A stretch of 64,000 nt of DNA from Pseudomonas sp. sp1636 (lineage in GTDB: Bacteria > Pseudomonadota > Gammaproteobacteria > Pseudomonadales > Pseudomonadaceae): positions 53,583 through 117,582 of the forward strand of contig NZ_JARRAB010000016.1 in the NCBI RefSeq assembly GCF_030376615.1. Direction: 5' to 3'. Below are positions 34,458-43,530 of this stretch, piece after piece (position 1 is the stretch's first letter; each line of letters begins with the position of its first letter). Both the position numbers and the translations under genes were made by a program. The notes below the pieces were generated by a model. The model made no database searches, was not told the origin of the DNA, and was given only the letters and a program-made list of their open reading frames with translations.

Positions 34458-36821
34458 GTGGATTTACAGCAGGGCTTCGTCCTGACCCGACATTGGCGCG
34501 ATACGCCGGCCGGCACCCAGGTCGAGTTCTGGCTGGCGACCGACGCCGGGCCGCGGCATATTCGCCTGCCGTGCCAGCCTTCGGTGGCCTTTATTCCTGC
34601 CGAGCAGCGCGCGCTGGCCGAGGCGCTGCTGCGCGGCGAACGCGACGTCGAGTTGCGCCCGCTGGCGCTGTGCGATTTCCACCATCGGCCGGTGCTCGGT
34701 CTGTATTGCCGCCAGCATCGTCAGTTGCTGAAGCTCGACAAGCTGCTGCGCAAGGCCGGGGTCGAGGTGTACGAGGCCGATATCCGCCCGCCGGAGCGCT
34801 ACCTGATGGAGCGCTTCATCACCGCTCCGGTGCGCTTCGCCGGCACCCCGGCCGCCAGCGGCCTGCTGCTCGAGGCGCAGCTGAAGCCCGCGCCGGACTA
34901 TCGCCCGCGCCTGAAGCTGGCGTCCCTGGACATCGAAACCAATGCCCAGGGCGAGCTGTACTCCATCGCCCTCGAAGGCTGCGGCCAACGCCAGGTGTAT
35001 ATGCTCGGGCCGGCCAACGGTGCGGACAGGCCGCTGGATTTCGCCCTGGAGTACTGCGCCAGCCGCCAGCAGCTGCTGGAGAAACTCAACCAGTGGCTGG
35101 CCGCCCATGATCCCGATGCGATCATCGGCTGGAACCTGGTGCAGTTCGACCTGCGCGTGCTGCACGAGCATGCCCAGCGCCTGCAGGTGCCCTTGCGGCT
35201 CGGCCGCGACGGCGATGCGCTGGGCTGGCGCGAGCATGCCAGCCGCAACAATCACTTTTTCGCCGAGGCCGCCGGCCGCCTGCTCATCGACGGCATCGAG
35301 GCGCTACGCTCGGCGACCTGGAGCTTCGCCTCGTTCAGCCTGGAGAACGTCGCCCAGACCCTGCTCGGCGAAGGCAAGGACATCGCCACGCCGTACCAGC
35401 GCATGGACGCCATCGACCGCATGTTCGCCGAGGACAAGCCCGCCCTGGCGCGCTACAACCTCAAGGACTGCGAACTGGTCACGCGGATCTTCGCCAAGAC
35501 CGAGATCCTCACCTTCCTGCTCGAACGCGCTACCGTCACCGGCCTGCCCGCCGACCGCAGCGGCGGCTCGGTGGCGGCCTTTACCCACCTGTACATGCCG
35601 CTGATGCACCGCCAGGGCTTCGTCGCGCCGAACCTCGGCGAGCGGCCGCCGGAGGCCAGCCCCGGCGGCTTCGTCATGGACTCGCAGCCCGGCCTGTACG
35701 AATCGGTGCTGGTGCTCGACTACAAGAGCCTGTACCCGTCGATCATCCGCACCTTCCTCATCGATCCGCTGGGGTTGATCGAGGGCATGCGCCACCCCGA
35801 GGACAGCGCATCGGTGCCGGGCTTTCGCGGCGCCCGCTTCTCGCGCAGCCGGCATTGCCTGCCGGCCATCGTCGAGAGCGTCTGGCAGGGTCGCGAGGCG
35901 GCCAAGCGCGAGGGCAACGCGCCGCTGTCCCAGGCGCTGAAGATCATCATGAACGCCTTCTACGGGGTGCTCGGCTCCAGCGGCTGCCGCTTCTTCGACC
36001 CGCGCCTGGCCTCTTCGATCACCCTGCGCGGCCACCAGATCATGCGCCGGACCCGCGAGCTGATCGAGGCCGAAGGCCATGCGGTGATCTACGGCGACAC
36101 CGACTCGACCTTCGTCTGGCTCAGGCGCGCCCATGGCGAGGAGGAGGCGGCGCAGATCGGCCGCGCCCTGGTGCAGAAGGTCAACCAGTGGTGGCGCGAG
36201 CAGCTGCGCCGCGAATACGACCTGGAAAGCGCCCTGGAGCTGCAGTTCGAGACCCATTACCGCCGCTTCCTGATGCCGACCATCCGCGGCGCCGAGGAGG
36301 GCAGCAAGAAGCGCTACGCCGGCCTGGTCGTGGCGGCGGACGGCAGCCGCGAGATGGTCTTCAAGGGCCTGGAAACGGTGCGCAGCGACTGGTCGCCGCT
36401 GGCCCGGCAGTTCCAGCGCGAGCTGTACCTGCTGATCTTCAACCGCCAACCCTACCAGGACTATGTGCGCGACTACGTGCGCCGCACCCTGGCCGGCCAG
36501 CTCGATGAGCTGCTGATCTACCGCAAGCGCCTGCGCCGCCGGCTGGACGATTACCAGCGCAATGTGCCGCCGCATGTGCGCGCCGCGCGCCTGGCCGACG
36601 AATACAACGACCAGCAGGGCCGCCCGCGCCAGTACCAGAACGGCGGCTGGATCAGCTACCTGATCACCCTCGCCGGCCCCGAGCCATTGGAAACCCGGAG
36701 TACGGCCATCGACTACGAGCATTACCTGACCCGTCAGTTGCAGCCGGTGGCGGACGCCATCCTGCCGTTCGTCGGCGACGATTTCGCCACGCTGGTCGGC
36801 GGCCAGCTCGGCCTGTTCTGA
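34458..36821 (+). CDS. polB: DNA polymerase II (family B)
   Basis: This 787-residue SOS-type polymerase has a 3'-5' exonuclease. The N-terminus [20 protein letters not shown] matches E. coli PolB closely. Exo I is in SLDIETN near 158; polymerase motif A is [12 protein letters not shown] near 418, motif [13 protein letters not shown] near 495, motif C YGDTDSTF near 545. The C-terminus GGQLGLF is the usual clamp-binding tail. GTG at 34458 with GAGG eight bases upstream reproduces the E. coli start, better than the in-frame TTG at 34431. No LexA box is obvious upstream. It is followed by decayed lhr-derived sequence. Confidence 0.94.
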   Translation: MDLQQGFVLTRHWRDTPAGTQVEFWLATDAGPRHIRLPCQPSVAFIPAEQRALAEALLRGERDVELRPLALCDFHHRPVLGLYCRQHRQLLKLDKLLRKAGVEVYEADIRPPERYLMERFITAPVRFAGTPAASGLLLEAQLKPAPDYRPRLKLASLDIETNAQGELYSIALEGCGQRQVYMLGPANGADRPLDFALEYCASRQQLLEKLNQWLAAHDPDAIIGWNLVQFDLRVLHEHAQRLQVPLRLGRDGDALGWREHASRNNHFFAEAAGRLLIDGIEALRSATWSFASFSLENVAQTLLGEGKDIATPYQRMDAIDRMFAEDKPALARYNLKDCELVTRIFAKTEILTFLLERATVTGLPADRSGGSVAAFTHLYMPLMHRQGFVAPNLGERPPEASPGGFVMDSQPGLYESVLVLDYKSLYPSIIRTFLIDPLGLIEGMRHPEDSASVPGFRGARFSRSRHCLPAIVESVWQGREAAKREGNAPLSQALKIIMNAFYGVLGSSGCRFFDPRLASSITLRGHQIMRRTRELIEAEGHAVIYGDTDSTFVWLRRAHGEEEAAQIGRALVQKVNQWWREQLRREYDLESALELQFETHYRRFLMPTIRGAEEGSKKRYAGLVVAADGSREMVFKGLETVRSDWSPLARQFQRELYLLIFNRQPYQDYVRDYVRRTLAGQLDELLIYRKRLRRRLDDYQRNVPPHVRAARLADEYNDQQGRPRQYQNGGWISYLITLAGPEPLETRSTAIDYEHYLTRQLQPVADAILPFVGDDFATLVGGQLGLF

Positions 36822-36867
36822 GCGCCCGCGCCGATGCGCCTCTGGCCGATGTCTTATCTGCTTGCTG

Positions 36868-37084
36868 CGCTGGCCTGCCAGGGCCTGGCGCGCACGACTT
36901 TGTTGCTGGCTGCGCTTGGCCGCCGTTAGCAGTAGGGAACGCACCAAGCCGAGGCCGACCAGTTCGCCCTGGCTGGCCAGCACCTGGTGCAGACGCGCGC
37001 GAGGGATCGGCCGGCGCCCTCTCGGCGCTCCGGACGTCAGGCGCCTGGATAGCTGGTTGGTATTCGTCGTCCGGGTACAGCGCC
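36868..37084 (-). pseudogene. Decayed lhr-helicase fragments (internal deletions)
   Basis: Four blocks match the C-terminal part of the intact lhr gene in the same orientation and order: 36900-36942 with ~44133-44177, ~36947-36970 with ~44206-44228, ~36970-37005 with ~44304-44335, and 37053-37083 with ~44978-45008. Read on the minus strand, the blocks give [14 protein letters not shown] and GELVGLGL, against [14 protein letters not shown] and GELVSLGL in lhr. The stretches between are deleted, so 217 bases here represent about 900 in lhr. The rest of 36822-37169 shows no gene. Confidence 0.7.
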
Positions 37085-37169
37085 GGCCAATGTGATGGAT
37101 GAGCTAGTATTGAGTGGTTGTTATATAATTTTGCAACTTTACGAGTCGCGGAAGTTAAGTGATCTGGTC

Positions 37170-38075
37170 ATGTCAAGAAAACTACCGTCATTGAATTCGC
37201 TGCGGGCTTTTGAATCGGTGGCGCGTAACCAGAGTTTCAGGCGCGCGGCGGATGAATTATGTGTGACCCATTCGGCTATCAGCCATCAGGTCAAATTGCT
37301 GGAGGATGATCTGGGGGTGTTGCTATTCCATCGGGCCGGCAGAAGCATTGTCCTGACCAAGGACGGTTTTTATCTCTACCCGGTGGTGCGCGACAGCTTC
37401 GACAACGTTGGCGAGGCAGTGAGCCATATCAAGGCCAGCCATGAATCGAAGACCCTGACGATTCAAACCTATGTGACCTTCGGCACCACCTGGTTGATGC
37501 CCCGCCTTAATGAGTTTCAGAGCAAGTACCCGGATATCCGGGTGAGAATTTCCATCTCCTTTGTGGATGTCGACTTCGATAAGGATGATGCCGATATCGG
37601 TATTATCATGGGCGAGCAAGTTTGGTCGCACTGGTCTTATGAATATTTATTCGACATGGATATATTTCCGGTGTGCTCGCCAAAGTTGCTGGAGAAGCAT
37701 CAGTTGCAAACACCCGCCGATTTAAAACAGCATAACTTGATCAATGTCGAGTTGGCCGCCGAAGATTGGCGTTTGTGGTTAGCGGCGGCCGGACTGGATC
37801 CGGAACTCTGCAGCCAGGGGGCGGTGGTCGATAATTATCTGCAGGCGCTCGGCCGGGTCTATAAGGGCGATGGCCTGGCGATGGCGAGAGAGGCATTTGC
37901 CCATCAGGATCTAGAGGATGGGCGCCTGGTTCGGCCGTTTGCCCTGAGTATCGACGAGCCGGGCAGCTGGTTTATGGTCTACCCGAAGGAGCGCAGCATC
38001 AAAAAGGAAATCATCCAGTTCAAGGAGTGGTTGCTGGAGCAGGTCAGCCTGGATCCCCATGTAAAGATCCGCTGA
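37170..38075 (+). CDS. LysR-family regulator, GcvA-like
   Basis: This 301-residue regulator has an N-terminal helix-turn-helix (residues ~5-65: LNSLRAFESVARNQSFRRAA, then THSAISHQVKLLEDDLG) and a GcvA-type effector domain (~92-295; DADIGIIMG near 146). ATG 37170 is chosen because LysR proteins begin about five residues before the first helix; in-frame ATGs at 37092 add an unlikely tail. It lies tail to tail with the BCCT gene of the betaine/acyl-CoA cluster and is the nearest regulator to it. The gene and its upstream region look less GC-rich than neighbours, hinting that the whole block (37,100-43,400) was acquired. Confidence 0.85.
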   Translation: MSRKLPSLNSLRAFESVARNQSFRRAADELCVTHSAISHQVKLLEDDLGVLLFHRAGRSIVLTKDGFYLYPVVRDSFDNVGEAVSHIKASHESKTLTIQTYVTFGTTWLMPRLNEFQSKYPDIRVRISISFVDVDFDKDDADIGIIMGEQVWSHWSYEYLFDMDIFPVCSPKLLEKHQLQTPADLKQHNLINVELAAEDWRLWLAAAGLDPELCSQGAVVDNYLQALGRVYKGDGLAMAREAFAHQDLEDGRLVRPFALSIDEPGSWFMVYPKERSIKKEIIQFKEWLLEQVSLDPHVKIR

Positions 38076-38370
38076 GGCGGCAACCGCGGTCGATGCGGTT
38101 GAGTTCATCAGGTGTCATTCAACGTTGTCATAGGGCTTTGGTCGCGTTGCCGAATATGGCGCTTTCCTCGAGCTTTTGGCTGTTGCCGGTCAGGAATCGC
38201 ATGGGCATCTCTCACTTGCTGTGCCGGAGTTGTTGCCAGGGCCGCGGGCGCAGCCGACGTCGACCATTACACCTTGGGATGATATCGGGCGCGCGTGGTG
38301 CGGGTGGCGGCGACTATGACGGCTTCTTGCATATTCTTCCTCGTGGTGCCGGGGCACCCAGTGGTTCGAA

Positions 38371-38403
38371 TAAAAAAACGCGACGTCCTCAATGGACGCC
38401 GCG
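38371..38403 (-). terminator. Terminator of the BCCT transporter gene
   Basis: On the minus strand, GCGGCGTCC/GGACGTCGC with a 5-base loop and one mismatch is followed by seven T residues. It starts about 45 bases past the BCCT stop (38448), ending the three-gene betaine/acyl-CoA unit. The rest of the 38076-38447 gap shows no gene. Confidence 0.8.
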
Positions 38404-38447
38404 CAAACGCTCAAGCGTTGCTCGCAGTTCCCACCACTCTGACGGTG

Positions 38448-40049
38448 TTATGCCAGGATCGGCTTTTGCGGGGCAATCAGGGATTTCACCAGGGCGATCG
38501 TCATCAGCAGCAGGATGAACGAGAAGGGCAAGGTGCCGATGATCATGGCCGCCTTGAGCGCCCCCATGCCACCGGCCACCAACAGCACGGCGATGATGGC
38601 GGTGAGGAAAGCGCCCCAGATCATGGTGTGGTTGTTGTTGGATTTTTCCGTGGAACCACCGGTGTTGATGTTGTTGATCACCAGGATCGCCGAATCCGCC
38701 GAGGTCACCAGGAAGATCAGCAGCAGTGCCACCACCAGCGCCGACATGGCTTTCGCGGCACTCGCCGAGAGCATCACATTCAGCACCTGGTATATCTGCG
38801 CGGAAATGTCCGCGTTCAGGATCTGCCCGTTTGCGGCGCCGCTCAGTTCCAGGTCGAGGGCGGCCCCACCGACGAAGGTGAGCCAGATAAAGCAGACCAG
38901 GGAAGGAAGCAGAACCGCGCCGAGGATGAACTCGCGGATGGTCCGGCCCTTGGAGATTCTCGCGAAGAACATGCCCACGAACGGCGCGGAGGCGATCCAC
39001 CAGGCCCAGTAGAAAATCGTCCAGCCGGCTTGCCAGTCGCCGAGGGCGGTGCCTTTCTCTTCGACATTGAAGGCCTGCGGAATAAAGGTGATCAGGTAGT
39101 CGACCAGGCTGCTGCCGAGTAGCTTGAGAGCGAACAGGGTAGAGCCGAACACCAGGAAGAACACCAACAGGACGAACCCTAGGCTCATGTTGAGGTTGCT
39201 CAGCCACTTGACCCCGCGACCGACGCCGCTGATGGCCGAAGCGGTGGACAACAGCATCACCACCGCCAGCGAGAACGCCAGCGCCAGGCCAGTGGGTTTG
39301 CCTGCGTTCATGATCCATTCGGCGCCGCTGATGTTGTACACGCCAGACGCGAGCTGGCTGATGCCGAAGCCGATGGTTACGGCGATGCCGAGGAGGGCGG
39401 AGACCACTGCTGCGATGTCGACCAGGTGGCCGAGGTGGCCATTCAGGGTCTTGCCAAATAGCGGGTACAGGGCCGAACGGACGGTCAGCGGCAAGCCCAT
39501 GTTGTAGCTAAAGTAGGCCAGGGCCAGGCCAATCAGGGCGTACAGAGTCCAGGCCGAGAAACCCCAGTGCAGGAAGGAATAGCGATACACCGAATCGAGG
39601 GTTTCCGGCATCTTGGCCTGCACGATGCCCTTGATGATCTCTGGGTTGTCGGCGAAGTGGTAAATCGGCTCGCCGGTGGCATAGGTCAGCATCCCGACCC
39701 CGATGACGGCACAGTACATCATCGAGATCCAGGAAAATCTGGAGAACTCGGGTTTGGTGTCAGCGCCGCCCAGGCGGATGCCGCCAATGCGTGGTGGAAT
39801 GGCCAGCAGGAAGCAGACCACGGCGAACAGCGCCATCAGGTAGATGTAATAGCTGCCAAAGGTATCCAGTACCTGCCCCTGGATGCTGGCCACCACGGTG
39901 CCGGCTTGTTCGGGCAGCAGCGCGGCCCAGAGTACGAAGGCGGTAATCAGTAGCATCGAGCCAAGGGTGACGGTGAGGTTATAGCCTTTGAAGAAACCAT
40001 TCTCTGCCGTGGCAATAGCCAATCTTTCTGGTAAGACTTGCGTGTTCAT
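38448..40049 (-). CDS. BCCT-family betaine/carnitine/choline transporter
   Basis: A 533-residue inner-membrane protein with twelve hydrophobic helices. The BCCT signature is complete: FYWAWWIASAPFVGMFFARI near 353 followed by SKGRTIREF. HWGFSAWTLYALIGLALAYF near 163 is the conserved helix after the substrate gate. BCCT proteins import quaternary ammonium or sulfonium zwitterions (betaine, carnitine, choline, DMSP). No long regulatory C-terminal tail is present, so it looks like a nutrient importer rather than an osmosensor. It is last in the unit, 223 bases after the acyl-CoA ligase gene. GAGAGG precedes the ATG. Confidence 0.9.
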   Translation of the reverse strand: MNTQVLPERLAIATAENGFFKGYNLTVTLGSMLLITAFVLWAALLPEQAGTVVASIQGQVLDTFGSYYIYLMALFAVVCFLLAIPPRIGGIRLGGADTKPEFSRFSWISMMYCAVIGVGMLTYATGEPIYHFADNPEIIKGIVQAKMPETLDSVYRYSFLHWGFSAWTLYALIGLALAYFSYNMGLPLTVRSALYPLFGKTLNGHLGHLVDIAAVVSALLGIAVTIGFGISQLASGVYNISGAEWIMNAGKPTGLALAFSLAVVMLLSTASAISGVGRGVKWLSNLNMSLGFVLLVFFLVFGSTLFALKLLGSSLVDYLITFIPQAFNVEEKGTALGDWQAGWTIFYWAWWIASAPFVGMFFARISKGRTIREFILGAVLLPSLVCFIWLTFVGGAALDLELSGAANGQILNADISAQIYQVLNVMLSASAAKAMSALVVALLLIFLVTSADSAILVINNINTGGSTEKSNNNHTMIWGAFLTAIIAVLLVAGGMGALKAAMIIGTLPFSFILLLMTIALVKSLIAPQKPILA

Positions 40050-40272
40050 GTAGCTAACCTCTCTGCATTCGCATGCGATTGTTTTTATTGTGCGTACTGC
40101 TCAGTGCGGGTTATGCGTCCTGCCTGGTTGGTGCGCCGGCGTAGGCCGTTGCACCGCGATTTGAACTGGCCCGGCGGCCTGCTTAATGGCTGCCGTGTAG
40201 CCTGTTTCTGTGCTGCTCGACAGGTGCTGGGTGGCAGCGCTGTCGAGCGTCTGGTGCGCTTGATTCGACGCT

Positions 40273-42429
40273 TTATAGCGCCGCCTCGCAGGCCTGCTGG
40301 CTGTGCGTGAGCTGCGGCTGCTGAGCCGTCTCGCGGGCGATGATCAGGGCGTCCACGGCGATGCAACCATTGGCTCCGACGATCAACGGGTTGATATCGA
40401 TTTCGGCGATTACATCGGCCAGGGCCGCGGCCAGGCGGGAGAACTGTGCCAGGGTTCTGGACAGTTGCTCGAGGTCGGCCGCCGGCTGGCCGCGCACGCC
40501 ATCGAGCAGCGGACGGGTTTTCAGGCTGTCGAGCATGCGCAGCGCTTCCGGCTGGTCGAAGGGCGCAAGCGAGAAACAGCGATCCTTGAGAATCTCGATA
40601 TAGATGCCGCCGCTGCCGACCATCACCATGGGGCCAAATTGCGGGTCGTTGACCATGCCGAAGGCCAGTTCGATGCCCGCCGCCACCATGGGTTCGATGG
40701 TGACCCGCGGGCCCAGTTGCTCGCGCAGCTGGTTGTAGGCCTGCTGCACATCGCTGGCGCCGGCCAGGTTGAGTTTGACCCCGCCGACATCGGATTTATG
40801 GTGGATGCCCGGCTCGGCGGTCTTTAGCACCACCGGGTAGCCCATGGCTTCGGCGGCGGCCAGGGCGGCGGCCAGGTTGTCGACTTCCCTGGGGCTGGCC
40901 ACCGGAATGCCGAAGTCGGCGAGCAGGTTGAGGCTCTCGGTTTCGCTGAGCTGGACGCCGTTGGCGATGCGCGATTTCCATTTGCCCAGCAGGCGGGCGT
41001 CGTTCGCCGGACTGTCTTCGAGCACCGTGCGGTATTGGGCCATATCGCGCTGTTTGAGCAGGTTGCGCACCACCTTCACGGCGTTTTCCACGCCATTGAC
41101 CAGCGGCACGTTGGCGTCCATCAGGTCGTTGGCGATGCCGGCGTTCATCGCGCTGGAGAAGGTGTTGATGACGAAGAACGGCTTGTCGCAGTAGCTCGCC
41201 ACTTCCTTGGCGATCTCGATGAATGCCGGCATATAGATGTAGTTGTCGCGGGCCTCGAACTCGAACACGCCGACGGCCACCGCCGGGTCGCTCATGATGT
41301 AGCGCAGGCAGTCGCGGAACACCTGCGCGTAGTCGGCAGTGAAGGAACCGGCGGCATCCAGCGGGTTCACCGGCTCCAGGCCATGGGGCAGGCGCTCGCG
41401 CAGCTGGTCGACGGTCGCCTGATTGATCCGGGCAAAGGGCACGCCATGGTTTTCTGCGGTATCCACGAACAGTTCGCGCAGCCCGCCGGAGTCGGACACA
41501 TAGCCCAGCTCGCCCCCACCCAGAGCATGCCCCTGGGACAACACCAAGGCGGTGGTCATCAGGTCGTCCAAAGTCTCGGTGCAGATCACCCCGTATTTCT
41601 TGAACAGCGCCTCATAGGCGGTATTGTTGCCGGCGATGGCGCCGGAATGGGTGGCCGCCAGTTGGGCGCTGACTTCGGTGCGACCGACCTTGGTGACTAT
41701 CACCGGTATGCCCTTGGCCTTGGCTTTTTCCAGCACGGCGACGAAGCCCTGCGGGTTGCGGATGGCCTCCATAAACACCGCCAGCACGCGGGTCGTTGGC
41801 TGCTCCAGGGCGAAGTCCATGTACTGGTCGAGGCTGGTGGAAATTTCCTGACCGGCGGACACCACCAGGTTGAAACGAAAGCGCGGGTCGTTGCCGGTGG
41901 GCAGCACGAAGATCGAGCCGGAGTGGGCGATCAACGCGATATGCCCCGGCTGGCGTGCGCTGGGCGACTGGAAGCTGACATGGGTGTTGCTGTCGAAGTT
42001 GTAGTAGCCCATGCAGTTGCCGCCGCAGATCGGCATGCCGGCCTGCTTGGCCTTGCTCTTCAGGCGGTCGAGCAACAGATCCGACTTCTCGCCCTCGATC
42101 ATGCAGTAGTCGAAGATGGTGACCCCGCCGACCCGCAGGTCAATGGCTTCATCCAACAACTCTTCCATGCGATGCCCGGCGACACTCAATACCGCCATGT
42201 CGATGCTGGCGGGAATAGCGCTCAGACTGGGGAAACAGGCAATGCCGTCTATTTCCTGATAGTTGGGGTTTACCAGGAATATCTGGCCGCTGAAGCCACC
42301 CTGGCGCAATACCCGCAGCATTTCATTGCCCACCGCACCGGGGCGGGCGGAAACACCCACCAGGGCAATGGTCTGGGGTTTTAGCAGACGATCGAGAAAG
42401 TGGGCTTGGTTATTGTTGTTACTGCTCAT
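40273..42429 (-). CDS. ADP-forming acyl-CoA synthetase (fused alpha-beta, NDP-forming)
   Basis: This 718-residue enzyme has a CoA-binding Rossmann domain (residues ~10-145, ALVGVSARPGAVGNEML), a succinyl-CoA-ligase-like domain with the phosphorylatable His in AATHSGAIAGN (His ~261), a linker domain, and a C-terminal ATP-grasp domain (~490-705: VVLKTAEPGIHHKSDVGGV near 533, EIDINPLIV near 676). It would activate a carboxylate to its CoA thioester with ATP giving ADP. Its start lies 3 bases after the CaiD-like hydratase stop. With the BCCT importer and hydratase this suggests activation of a betaine-type acid. ATP-dependent DMSP lyases (DddX) belong to the same superfamily, so a lyase is possible. 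Confidence 0.88.
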   Translation of the reverse strand: MSSNNNNQAHFLDRLLKPQTIALVGVSARPGAVGNEMLRVLRQGGFSGQIFLVNPNYQEIDGIACFPSLSAIPASIDMAVLSVAGHRMEELLDEAIDLRVGGVTIFDYCMIEGEKSDLLLDRLKSKAKQAGMPICGGNCMGYYNFDSNTHVSFQSPSARQPGHIALIAHSGSIFVLPTGNDPRFRFNLVVSAGQEISTSLDQYMDFALEQPTTRVLAVFMEAIRNPQGFVAVLEKAKAKGIPVIVTKVGRTEVSAQLAATHSGAIAGNNTAYEALFKKYGVICTETLDDLMTTALVLSQGHALGGGELGYVSDSGGLRELFVDTAENHGVPFARINQATVDQLRERLPHGLEPVNPLDAAGSFTADYAQVFRDCLRYIMSDPAVAVGVFEFEARDNYIYMPAFIEIAKEVASYCDKPFFVINTFSSAMNAGIANDLMDANVPLVNGVENAVKVVRNLLKQRDMAQYRTVLEDSPANDARLLGKWKSRIANGVQLSETESLNLLADFGIPVASPREVDNLAAALAAAEAMGYPVVLKTAEPGIHHKSDVGGVKLNLAGASDVQQAYNQLREQLGPRVTIEPMVAAGIELAFGMVNDPQFGPMVMVGSGGIYIEILKDRCFSLAPFDQPEALRMLDSLKTRPLLDGVRGQPAADLEQLSRTLAQFSRLAAALADVIAEIDINPLIVGANGCIAVDALIIARETAQQPQLTHSQQACEAAL

Positions 42430-42432
42430 CTA

Positions 42433-43248
42433 CTAACACCCTTTATATACAGGTTGACGTTTTTCCGTGAATGCTCGCGAACCTTCCAAGTAATCGTTGG
42501 AGTGCAACATCTTTTCGTAGGCCGGCAGGCTGCCGTTGCCCTGCCAGGCGCCGCGTGTGCAGGCGAAGGCATCCTCGACACTCAGCGAGTGGGTTCTGGC
42601 CAGGACTTCTTTCATCGCCTGCTGAGCCAGCGGCGCGCCTTCGGCTATGCGCTGAGCCAGCTCCAGGCTGCACTGGCGCAATTCGGCGGCAGGCACCACC
42701 TGGCACACCAGGCCCCAACGCTGGGCTTCCCGGGCGTCCATGGCGCGGCCGGTGAGCATCAGTTCGACGGCCAGGTTGTAGGGCAGGCGCTTGGCCAGGC
42801 GCTGCAGACCGCCGGCGTCGGGGAGGAAACCCAGGCGGATTTCCGGGAGAATGAATTGTGCATGTTCGGCAGCGATGATCAGGTCGGCGGCCAGGAGCAT
42901 TTCGAAGCCACCGCCGATGGCCTTGCCATTGACCGCGGCGATCACCGGCTTGCGCAAACCCCAGAACTCGCTGAGGCCGCCGAGGCCCCCGGGGCCCAGG
43001 TCGTAGTTGCCGCTGTCGACCAGCTCGCTGCCGCTTTCGGCGTATTCCTTGAGATCCCAACCGGCACAAAACAGGCGTTCGCCGGCAGCGGTTAAAACAG
43101 CGACTGTTAGTTGCGGGTTGTCCTGGAAGTCTTTAAGCGCGTTATACAGTTGGGTACTGGTGTTTAAATCAATGGCATTAACCGGCGGCCGGTTCAGGGT
43201 TATTTCTAAAATCTTGCCGTGTGTAACGCAGCTGACTGAAATACTCAT
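42433..43248 (-). CDS. CaiD-like enoyl-CoA hydratase
   Basis: This 271-residue crotonase-fold protein resembles crotonobetainyl-CoA hydratase CaiD along its length: ILEITLNRPPVNAID near 13, FCAGWDLKEYAE near 61, a GPGGLGGLSEFW loop near 84, and AVNGKAIGGGFEMLLAADLI near 104. The second catalytic Glu is in LPEIRLGFLPDAGG near 132, and the C-terminal TEKRQPVYKG is CaiD-like. It would add water to a crotonobetainyl- or acryloyl-type CoA ester. It is the first gene of the unit, with a palindrome (43373-43395) 125 bases upstream. ATG 43248 has a weak ribosome site. Confidence 0.85.
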   Translation of the reverse strand: MSISVSCVTHGKILEITLNRPPVNAIDLNTSTQLYNALKDFQDNPQLTVAVLTAAGERLFCAGWDLKEYAESGSELVDSGNYDLGPGGLGGLSEFWGLRKPVIAAVNGKAIGGGFEMLLAADLIIAAEHAQFILPEIRLGFLPDAGGLQRLAKRLPYNLAVELMLTGRAMDAREAQRWGLVCQVVPAAELRQCSLELAQRIAEGAPLAQQAMKEVLARTHSLSVEDAFACTRGAWQGNGSLPAYEKMLHSNDYLEGSRAFTEKRQPVYKGC

Positions 43249-43372
43249 TAGTAATGTCCAGGTAAGGTCATATTCAACCGGCCGATATAAACCCTGTTGC
43301 ATTGTTGTTTACTTGGGCCTGAGTAAATCCTGCGCGCTCAGAGACAACCCGTAAATTGATATAAATATGGCC

Positions 43373-43395
43373 ACTGGTCTAATTAACTAACCAGT
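43373..43395. promoter_or_regulatory. Candidate operator upstream of the hydratase-ligase-BCCT unit
   Basis: ACTGGT and ACCAGT form a perfect 6-bp inverted repeat around CTAATTAACTA. The region 43340-43400 is AT-rich, as expected for a promoter. The spacing suits a LysR-type site, and the GcvA-like regulator at 37170 is the obvious candidate, but the link is inferred. Confidence 0.4.
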
Positions 43396-43530
43396 AAGCG
43401 ATTGGCGCGAGGGCACTTATTCGCCGAACCCGTGTGTGGAATAGCGGATTCCGGCGCTGAAAGAAGGCGGCTGATGGCCGCGCTAATTGGGCGGCGCGAG
43501 GCAGTGGAGAGCTGAGCCGTGGCGGTGGGC

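Noticed and set aside
35304..36983. Long minus-strand frame opposite polB
   Set aside because: Only its first ~40 codons resemble a protein (the lhr remnant beyond polB); the rest is antisense to DNA polymerase II.
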